DNA from: Sphingobacterium psychroaquaticum
Lineage (GTDB): Bacteria; Bacteroidota; Bacteroidia; Sphingobacteriales; Sphingobacteriaceae
Assembly (NCBI RefSeq): GCF_900177625.1
Contig: NZ_FXAU01000002.1
Location: 519,707 to 583,706 of the forward strand
Reading direction: 5' to 3'
Length of the DNA: 64,000 nucleotides
The translations under genes were made by a program, and so were the position numbers. Numbering within the stretch: position 1 is the first letter of the stretch; each line of letters starts with the position of its first letter. Below the pieces are notes generated by a model, which made no database searches, was not told the DNA's origin, and saw nothing but the letters and a program-made list of their open reading frames with translations. Shown here in pieces: positions 57,598-64,000 of this stretch.

Positions 57598-57626
57598 AAA
57601 ACGTAGGGTTTAGACTCCTACGTTTT
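57598..57626 (-). terminator. Terminator after system C
   Basis: 10-base arms (57598-57607, 57617-57626; AAAACGTAGG) around a 9-base loop, flanked by A and T runs, about 100 bases past the last TlpA gene. Confidence 0.7.
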
Positions 57627-57723
57627 CAATTTATCATTAAATAAATTTCAAGTATAACGACTTTCACTCCACCCATCACTTGCTTACACAACAATAGGGA
57701 GACAAAAAGCCTAAAAGTTACTC

Positions 57724-58755
57724 CTACTTAGAAAACAACTCCTGCAAATAAACCTTAAGATCATTTCCACGGATATTCTTCTTTATGATCTTACCTTCCG
57801 GGTCGATCAAAAAAGTAGTCGGTAATGTTGTTACAGCAAACCGCTTTGAGGCGACCGCTTGATCCCCAGGCAGGTCATGCAGCTGCACCCAAGGAAGCTG
57901 CTGATTTTGTAACGCTTTTTTCCATGCACCCTCACTTTTATCGGTAGAGATACTAACAATTTCAAAAGGCGCTGATTTTTTGTATTGTGCATAGACCTCA
58001 CGTAACGTTTTGAACTCCTCTATACAAGGGCCACACCAGGATGCCCAAAAATCCAACAGAATATATTTCCCTTTAAACACTGCAAAATCAATGTTCTCTC
58101 CTTTTTCATTCGGTAAACTAAAATTCTTTACCAGCGCACCTTCCTTAGAAAGTAAAGCCCCCTGAATCTGATTTCCGGCAGACTTTCCATAATCCGTTTT
58201 TTTCACCGCGTCCGACAAGCCTTCGTAACAAGCTAAAGCTTGCTCGGGCGTCAATGCCTTCCCATAACGCTCCAGAATAAAAGCCGACGCAAAAGAATTA
58301 GGATGGTTACGTACCACCGTCATTAACGCTTCCGCTTCATTTGTTTCGCCTACCAATCGGTTGTACGCATTGAGCACATCATGTGCTTTGGATCCTGAAA
58401 CCTGAGCCGTATAAAAAGACTCCAGATCACCTTCAATAATAATCTTGGAAGGCTCACCGATCAAAATTCCGAAAGGAGCATAACCACCATGTTTTTTTGA
58501 CTCCGCTTCCGCGGCCAGCATGTGCCGCGTAGGACCAGAAAAAGGTCTTTCCATCCGCCACGCACCATCACGCACAACAGCTGTATCATTTTCTCCTGTA
58601 ATGTTATTATATAGGAACACCTTCGTATTATCAAACTTCCGATCTACCCTTCCTTCCAGCACAACTTTACCTCCGTCTTGCGCCTGCACGCCAAGAACGG
58701 AAAAAAAAGACAGCACTGCTGCTGCCTTTATCTTTCTCATAATTTGTCTATTCAT
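57724..58755 (-). CDS. TlpA-like thiol-disulfide protein, system C (second)
   Basis: About 343 residues from MNRQIMRKIKA (58755); longer in-frame starts lie inside the upstream gene. Signal peptide ending near GVQA, an N-terminal DUF4369-like domain, and a C-terminal thioredoxin domain with WASWCGPCIEEF (CxxC), followed by the cis-proline in TTLPTTFLI. It acts in the periplasm on disulfides. It starts 7 bases after the first TlpA gene. Confidence 0.88.
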   Translation of the reverse strand: MNRQIMRKIKAAAVLSFFSVLGVQAQDGGKVVLEGRVDRKFDNTKVFLYNNITGENDTAVVRDGAWRMERPFSGPTRHMLAAEAESKKHGGYAPFGILIGEPSKIIIEGDLESFYTAQVSGSKAHDVLNAYNRLVGETNEAEALMTVVRNHPNSFASAFILERYGKALTPEQALACYEGLSDAVKKTDYGKSAGNQIQGALLSKEGALVKNFSLPNEKGENIDFAVFKGKYILLDFWASWCGPCIEEFKTLREVYAQYKKSAPFEIVSISTDKSEGAWKKALQNQQLPWVQLHDLPGDQAVASKRFAVTTLPTTFLIDPEGKIIKKNIRGNDLKVYLQELFSK

Positions 58756-58762
58756 TCGTCTA

Positions 58763-59893
58763 CTATAATAATTCTGCCAATTTCTCATGCAACGCTTCAC
58801 CACGCAAATCCTTCGCTACAATCTTTCCATCCGGACCGATCAAAAAGTTTTGAGGCACACCACGGACACCATACAACTTCGCCGCTTCATTATTCCAGAA
58901 CTTTAAATCGCTCACATTCGTCCAAGTCAATTTATCAGCCTCGATTGCTTTCAACCATAAATCTTTCTTACCTGGTTGATCTAAAGAAACACCTAAAACA
59001 GTGAAATTCTTATCCTTAAACTTCGCATACGCTGCTACGACATTAGGATTCTCTGCACGACAAGGACCGCACCATGACGCCCAAAAATCCAATAGCACAT
59101 ACTTCCCTCTAAAGTCAGATAACTTGACGGGATTGTCGTTCACATCGTTCTGCGTAAAATCAGGCGCTAACACTCCCACCTCAGTCGCTTTTGCAGCCGC
59201 AATTTGTTTGGCAAAAGCCTGTCCCGCTTCGGAATCACGGACAGCGGTGGATAAACGGTTAAAGTCAGGTTCTAAAGCGAGGATTTCGGACCCCGAATAC
59301 AACTGATCTTGAATCGCTAACAAACTGAAATAAGAAGATGGATTTTTCGCAATATAATCTTGTTGCAGTTGTTTCTTCTTATCTGCAAATTTCATGTACT
59401 GCTCCCGCAATGGTGTTGCAAACGATTCGTCTTTACGTTGTTCAGGAGTGGCACTGCTATATTTTAAATTAATAGCATTGATACCATCCTCAGACTCCTT
59501 CAACAGGTTTTTATACGCAACATGCGCATCTTGCAATGCACTCCCTTTGATCGCGGCCGTCTTCACCGAATCTTTAGCCAGGATCGTTGTCTTGCCCTTA
59601 TCGACATAGAAACCAATCATGTCACCATTTCTGCCAATATTGTCCCAACCTTTATTCTCCTGATCGTAAACAATATAAACCATCGTAGGACCATTTGCCT
59701 CTCCTTTGAAAGCAAAACTTCCATTAGTTACCTTTACCGAGTCCAATAGCTGACTGTTTGGCGTACGGATAGACAGGAATATCTGTCCATTTTTTTGCGG
59801 TTGTTGGATCTTACCGTCAATTGCAAAATTTGATTTCTGCGCAACTGCTGCACCCGGAAGGGCTAACAACAGCATCATTTTTAAAATTTTCAT
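58763..59893 (-). CDS. TlpA-like thiol-disulfide protein, system C (first)
   Basis: The 376-residue protein has a signal peptide (1-18), a DUF4369-like N-terminal domain (about 22-110), a helical middle and a thioredoxin domain with WASWCGPCRAENP and a cis-proline in RGVPQNFLI. Its N-terminal domain and layout parallel the second copy, so the two are tandem paralogues. Periplasmic redox role, coupled to the SusC/SusD genes upstream by position. Confidence 0.9.
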   Translation of the reverse strand: MKILKMMLLLALPGAAVAQKSNFAIDGKIQQPQKNGQIFLSIRTPNSQLLDSVKVTNGSFAFKGEANGPTMVYIVYDQENKGWDNIGRNGDMIGFYVDKGKTTILAKDSVKTAAIKGSALQDAHVAYKNLLKESEDGINAINLKYSSATPEQRKDESFATPLREQYMKFADKKKQLQQDYIAKNPSSYFSLLAIQDQLYSGSEILALEPDFNRLSTAVRDSEAGQAFAKQIAAAKATEVGVLAPDFTQNDVNDNPVKLSDFRGKYVLLDFWASWCGPCRAENPNVVAAYAKFKDKNFTVLGVSLDQPGKKDLWLKAIEADKLTWTNVSDLKFWNNEAAKLYGVRGVPQNFLIGPDGKIVAKDLRGEALHEKLAELL

Positions 59894-59955
59894 ACTATCT
59901 ATTTACTTAATCCTTTATTTATACTTGATGGCCTATTTTTATACCCGCTATCCTC

Positions 59956-60894
59956 TTACTGAAAGCTACTTAGCATTTCACGGTATTTGTTTCCCGCTGC
60001 CTGGATATCCCAGTTGTAGGTGTCTCGAAAATATTTCACAAACAAATCATACTTCTGTCTGCGCATTGCATTTCCTTCTAAATAATTTTTATTGATATTT
60101 GCATAAGACTCTAATAAAATAAGTTTGAAGAAAGCCGCATATTCATCCTTAAAGGATGCAGAAGAATATGCGTCTAGATACCCCCCTTGGTCAGCCAATG
60201 TCTGCCAATCTCTATTTCTTTTGGCCAAGTCATAATCAATAAAATACTGATCACGAATCTTTGTAAATGCAGCTCCACCATCATACGGTTTACCAATTTT
60301 TTCAAACCCTGGTATCTCTTCCGTAATACGATCGCTTATCATTCTACTCAGATTATCCCACACCGCTTTCGTCAATACCGAATCTCTGTAATAGTGTGTG
60401 TCGGGATCCACTACAGGCTGTGCACCATAAGTGGCATTAGGCCAAACAAAAGCCAGTCTATTCCGAGCAATAACATTAAACTGATAGCCATAAGCAGGAT
60501 GTCCATACGTTTTCACAAAGAAAACCTCGTTAGGCATAACCTGTTGCGCATAAACCTTAGAAACATTAGACAGTAGCGTTTGCATATATACATAAGCACT
60601 CTGCCGCATATTCTGATCGACTTTTTGTGCTGGAAAACGAGCGTTATTTACATCCTGTCCCAGATAAGCGTTATATACCTCTCGCGACTCGTTAAAATCC
60701 ATCCGTACCCAAACATTGTAGTCGTTAAATAAAGATTTCTCAATCGGGTTCGCATCCTCCTTTGGTTTGAACTGCTGTTCAAAACCTAAGCTTTCAGAAG
60801 GCACTATACTGGCTTCTTTAGTACAACTAGTCCATGTAAAGTTCAACAACAGAACCCCCATAAAAGCATAAAAAAGTATTTTGTTTTGTTTCAT
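59956..60894 (-). CDS. Lipoprotein homologous to the SusD-associated metallohydrolases but without HExxH
   Basis: The 312-residue lipoprotein (TWTSC) occupies the slot right after SusD (1-base gap), as the metallohydrolases of systems A and B do. Aligning by eye, DYNVWVRMDFNESREVYNA, YGHPAYG and QKYDLFVKYFRDTYNWDIQA correspond to PYNVSIVYKYVDGESDMNYN, IGSPAYR and AKLNIVKTYFMSVWKIDMDV. At the HHEFAH position it has SRMISDRI, and the downstream acidic segment EDFVEVYSYY is DEYAAFFKLI. It is probably a non-catalytic substrate-binding relative. Confidence 0.7.
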   Translation of the reverse strand: MKQNKILFYAFMGVLLLNFTWTSCTKEASIVPSESLGFEQQFKPKEDANPIEKSLFNDYNVWVRMDFNESREVYNAYLGQDVNNARFPAQKVDQNMRQSAYVYMQTLLSNVSKVYAQQVMPNEVFFVKTYGHPAYGYQFNVIARNRLAFVWPNATYGAQPVVDPDTHYYRDSVLTKAVWDNLSRMISDRITEEIPGFEKIGKPYDGGAAFTKIRDQYFIDYDLAKRNRDWQTLADQGGYLDAYSSASFKDEYAAFFKLILLESYANINKNYLEGNAMRRQKYDLFVKYFRDTYNWDIQAAGNKYREMLSSFQ

Positions 60895-60895
60895 T

Positions 60896-62350
60896 TTATC
60901 TTGGATTTAAAGGCATATTAGGGCTATTCTCAGACTCAGAAGGTGGAATCTGCATCAAATAGCGTGAATCATCTTTCGCCAAGGTATACACCCGGGCATC
61001 CTTAAACACATGTTGGATCTCAGGCTTTCCTAACCGGCGTAAATCCATAAATCGTAAACCTGCATCAAGCCCCAACTCCAACCGGCGCTCTGCTAAGATC
61101 CGATCCAACACAGCCGCATTATTTGCAAAGTCAGTTGCTTTCAACGTTACGACAAAATCCTTACGCATACGGCTCGCTAAAATTTGGTTTATATCTTTCA
61201 AGGCAAGCTCATCTTTACCCAATCTAGCCTGTGCCTCAGCCCGAATAAGATAAGCCTCACTTGCCTTAAACCCGACATAGTACCAAATCAAATCCTGACT
61301 CGCGTACATCTTGTAAACAGTCTTCCCCGTTTTTATTGCTTGAACAGCATTCTCTTCAAATGGATCAAAAATAAACTGTCTATAATCTGTTAATTCCCCG
61401 TAACGCTTTGTTAATGCCAACAAATCCAAAGAAGGTTTCATCGAACCCGTTGCATAATAATAAGGGTTGGTTCCAGCCCTACCGCCAGTAAAAAACAATA
61501 GCTCTTTATTTGCTTGGGTATCCACAAAGCCATATATATAAGTCAACACATTTTTGGCGCCACTTTCCGCCAAACGTTTCTCTAATCCCGAAAGATCGGC
61601 CAAAGGATAGAAATCAATAACAGTTTTAGCATGTGCTATAGCCGATTCATAATTCCCCATCATAAGGTCTACACGCGCCCTGAAGAGTTCCAATGTATTG
61701 GATGAAAAACGGTAGCGATCGGTGATCTTCTTTCCAGACAACAGCTGGCTCGCCTTATCAATATCAGCTACAATCTGGTTCCAGACATCTCCTACAGGTG
61801 TTCGCACATTATTTCCAGCATTCGCATTTACATCGTCTGCGGTCAAAGGCATCGGGACGCCTGGCGCATTCAAGTTTTTTACATAATACACATCCGCATA
61901 AAAATTAATCAGGTAGAAATAACTAAATGCACGCAATGCATACGCTTCCCCTTGAACCTGTTCAAAAAGTTGCTGCTGAAGTGGCGTAGCCTCCAGTTTC
62001 TTTAGGTTATCTAAGACCGTATTTGCGTAATAGATACTCTTGTAAAGCTGCCCCCAGTACGGATCCACAAGTGATTCCGGTGGTAAAAGTGAGGGTGCGA
62101 AAGTAAACCAACGCTCGTTCTCCTGCGTAGGTTGAACCTCTGCATTTAGATTCGCATATATATTATCCGTCAACATCTCTGTCTTGATAAAGAAATCTGT
62201 CCTTGGGTATCCGCCCAATAGAACAGCCTCATAGTCTTCCAGCGATTTCGGCATCATGCTATGCACCGGCTTGATATCCAACATATCTTTGCAAGAACCG
62301 AATGCCAGTAAAACCACCAGTAACAGGCTATATCTTAAAATAGTTTTCAT
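60896..62350 (-). CDS. RagB/SusD-family lipoprotein, system C
   Basis: 484 residues with lipobox AFGSC, CKDMLDIKPVHSMMPK, GEAYALRAFSYFYLINFYADVY near 133, and the C-terminal LRFMDLRRLGKPEIQ. Shorter and clearly different from the SusD of systems A and B. Partner of the SusC gene 11 bases upstream. Confidence 0.92.
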   Translation of the reverse strand: MKTILRYSLLLVVLLAFGSCKDMLDIKPVHSMMPKSLEDYEAVLLGGYPRTDFFIKTEMLTDNIYANLNAEVQPTQENERWFTFAPSLLPPESLVDPYWGQLYKSIYYANTVLDNLKKLEATPLQQQLFEQVQGEAYALRAFSYFYLINFYADVYYVKNLNAPGVPMPLTADDVNANAGNNVRTPVGDVWNQIVADIDKASQLLSGKKITDRYRFSSNTLELFRARVDLMMGNYESAIAHAKTVIDFYPLADLSGLEKRLAESGAKNVLTYIYGFVDTQANKELLFFTGGRAGTNPYYYATGSMKPSLDLLALTKRYGELTDYRQFIFDPFEENAVQAIKTGKTVYKMYASQDLIWYYVGFKASEAYLIRAEAQARLGKDELALKDINQILASRMRKDFVVTLKATDFANNAAVLDRILAERRLELGLDAGLRFMDLRRLGKPEIQHVFKDARVYTLAKDDSRYLMQIPPSESENSPNMPLNPR

Positions 62351-62361
62351 TTGCTTAAATA

Positions 62362-64000
62362 TTAAAATTGAACCGATAGAGATAAAGAATATGAACGAGG
62401 TACCGGAAGGAAGGTATTGCCGAAATTTATATTTCTATTTCTAGTATCTGAATATGCAACAACACTCGATCCTTGTGCTTCCGGATCTTGACCTTTCAAT
62501 GCTTTATCTTTCCACACATGAAGGTTATTTCCCTGTAATGCCAAACGTATATTTTGCACGCCTAAAGCACGCAGCCTCGGTGTAAAATAATCGTAGCTAA
62601 TAGAAACATTCTGGAGACGGATAAAATCACCTTTTACGGTGCGTAAATCCGAATTATCAAACATAGTTCCATTTGTTGGTGCAAGCGCGGTCAATTGTGT
62701 ATCGGTACCGACCTCAAGAACAGGGATATTCGTATGCGCCTCATCGCCTGGGTTCTTCCAACGGTTCACCCATTCTTTAGACATATTTTGAGTTGGATCC
62801 GGGAAGCCTAAGTAACTACCATTAGACATATTACGCAAACGCATCACGTTGCCAAAACTACCAATGAAAAGAGCCGATAATGTCACTCGTTTATAGGTAA
62901 ATGTATTAGTAAATCCGACCTGCGAAGTAGGATTCATGACCCCAGAATATGCCAGTCCATTGGTATTCGTCATCCCATACAATACCTTCTCGCCTTCTTT
63001 CGCCGTATAAAATGTAGCTCTTCCAGCCTCATTTAGTCCTGCATAGCGATAAGACCACAATCCATCAATCGGTTCTCCAATAATGGCTGTCGCCGCATAA
63101 TTGCTTCGTCTCGGATTCGTTAGATTCTGTACCGTTGGCTTGGTGTATACATCCAACACTTTGTTTTTGTTAAATCCAAAGTTGATATTAGAAGACCATC
63201 TAAATTTCTCATTGTCGATATTGATGGTGTTTAGCGAGAACTCCCAACCGCGGTTCAGCATCGAAGCCCAGTTTACCTGCACACTCTCAAAGCCAGTCAC
63301 TTGTGAAACCTGACGATTTCCCAACAGATCCATCGCTTTCTTATTGTACCATTCAACATTGAACATCAAGCGTCTCTTAAAGAAACCTGCTTCTAAGGCT
63401 ACATTTCCTGTATAAGTCTGCTCCCACTTAAGGTTCGGATTCTTAGGCGCGATAATAGTTAAGTAATTGCTTGGATTCTCTGGCACTACGGCACCAATAT
63501 TCGCCACAAGGTCTGAATAGGCCTGTGCCGCAACATTCCCTTGACTACCATAAGAGCCTTTCAAAGTAAGGTATGATAACCAATCTACATCACGCAAGAA
63601 GCGTTCTTCTTTCATTTGATAATTGGCACCAATTGCCCACAACGGTTGAAACAATTGATTGGTTTTTAAACCAAAACGATTGGAACCATCTGTCCGCACA
63701 TTGAAACTCAAAGTGTATCGATTATCGTAAGTATAGTTTACCGCCCCCAAATAAGAAACATTAGCACCATCGCTTAGATTCTCTTTCCAGTAGGGAACAC
63801 CAATTTTCTTCATATAATCATACTGTGGGACTTGTTGATGTCCTCGATCATGGGAATAACCATAAATTTCTGTTGAGACGTCTGTTGTTTTAGACTTGCG
63901 GACTTCCTGACCGACCATTACATTAAGGTAATGCACTTCCTTGAACATCGGGTTGTAAGTCAACTGATTTCGGAAAGTAATAGACCCATTGTATGAACTC
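62362..64000 (-). CDS. SusC/RagA TonB-dependent receptor, system C, 5' part beyond window
   Basis: About 546 residues of the C-terminal barrel are visible, open to the window edge. YTLSFNVRTDGSNRFG, EEAHTNIPVLEVG-like and SYSLSLSVQF at the end fit SusC barrels. The N-terminal part (signal, STN if any, plug) lies beyond 64000, so whether this system has its own FecR signalling cannot be judged. It probably starts the system C operon. Confidence 0.93.
   Translation of the reverse strand, partial: SSYNGSITFRNQLTYNPMFKEVHYLNVMVGQEVRKSKTTDVSTEIYGYSHDRGHQQVPQYDYMKKIGVPYWKENLSDGANVSYLGAVNYTYDNRYTLSFNVRTDGSNRFGLKTNQLFQPLWAIGANYQMKEERFLRDVDWLSYLTLKGSYGSQGNVAAQAYSDLVANIGAVVPENPSNYLTIIAPKNPNLKWEQTYTGNVALEAGFFKRRLMFNVEWYNKKAMDLLGNRQVSQVTGFESVQVNWASMLNRGWEFSLNTINIDNEKFRWSSNINFGFNKNKVLDVYTKPTVQNLTNPRRSNYAATAIIGEPIDGLWSYRYAGLNEAGRATFYTAKEGEKVLYGMTNTNGLAYSGVMNPTSQVGFTNTFTYKRVTLSALFIGSFGNVMRLRNMSNGSYLGFPDPTQNMSKEWVNRWKNPGDEAHTNIPVLEVGTDTQLTALAPTNGTMFDNSDLRTVKGDFIRLQNVSISYDYFTPRLRALGVQNIRLALQGNNLHVWKDKALKGQDPEAQGSSVVAYSDTRNRNINFGNTFLPVPRSYSLSLSVQF

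Noticed and set aside
63617..63640. TTGGCACCAATTGCC as a sigma-54 promoter
   Set aside because: Spacing between the two elements is too short and it is inside the SusC gene.
1..64000. Insertion sequences, phage genes, CRISPR arrays, tRNA or rRNA genes
   Set aside because: None was found by reading gene products and intergenic regions; a short RNA gene could still be missed without a covariance search.

Overview
The window looks like chromosomal DNA of a Bacteroidota member, most likely Sphingobacteriaceae (Sphingobacterium/Pedobacter type). The evidence is SusC/SusD pairs with ECF sigma/FecR regulators, GLPGLI and IPExxxVDY family proteins, the acpP-fabF-rnc order, a Mrp protein without the usual CxxC, starts without Shine-Dalgarno sequences, and promoter -7 boxes of the TAnnTTTG type. 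The genus call is inference; no rRNA, tRNA, CRISPR array or insertion sequence was seen.

Layout. (1) 1-7636, minus strand: a tight five-gene polysaccharide-utilisation operon for a uronate-containing glycan: two GH88 unsaturated glucuronyl hydrolases at its ends (the left one cut by the window edge), a GH95-like hydrolase, a heparinase II/III-type lyase and a DUF2264 (GH154-type) protein. (2) 7.8-16.1 kb, minus strand: a CoA-binding protein, a serine hydrolase, pyruvate dehydrogenase E2 and E1-alpha, hisS, rnc, fabF and acpP. (3) 16.4-25.1 kb, plus strand: an IPExxxVDY protein, pyk, then a row with an outer-membrane beta-barrel protein, a GLPGLI protein, an AraC regulator, an amidohydrolase and an ankyrin lipoprotein. 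(4) 25.1-39.5 kb: mixed housekeeping genes including dnaK (with a sigma-54-like promoter and upstream palindrome), a sugar nucleotidyltransferase, a HerA-type ATPase, a SulP transporter/carbonic anhydrase pair, hpt, an AsmA-GT51 transglycosylase and mrp. (5) 39.6-64 kb, all minus strand: three consecutive SusC/SusD transport systems.

The last region is the most unusual. Systems A (39.6-47.9 kb) and B (48.1-57.5 kb) carry the same six genes in the same order: ECF sigma, FecR, SusC, SusD, HExxH metallohydrolase lipoprotein, DUF4302 lipoprotein. SusD, metallohydrolase and DUF4302 are each exactly the same length in A and B. Yet A lacks the whole periplasmic part of FecR and the STN signalling domain of SusC, the two parts that normally carry the substrate signal to the sigma factor. 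A and B are nearly identical in protein over the SusC plug but differ in most codons there, so they are not a recent tandem copy. System C (57.7-64 kb) has SusC, SusD, a homologue of the metallohydrolase that has lost HExxH, and two TlpA-like thioredoxins. No glycosidase accompanies A, B or C, so their substrate may not be a glycan.
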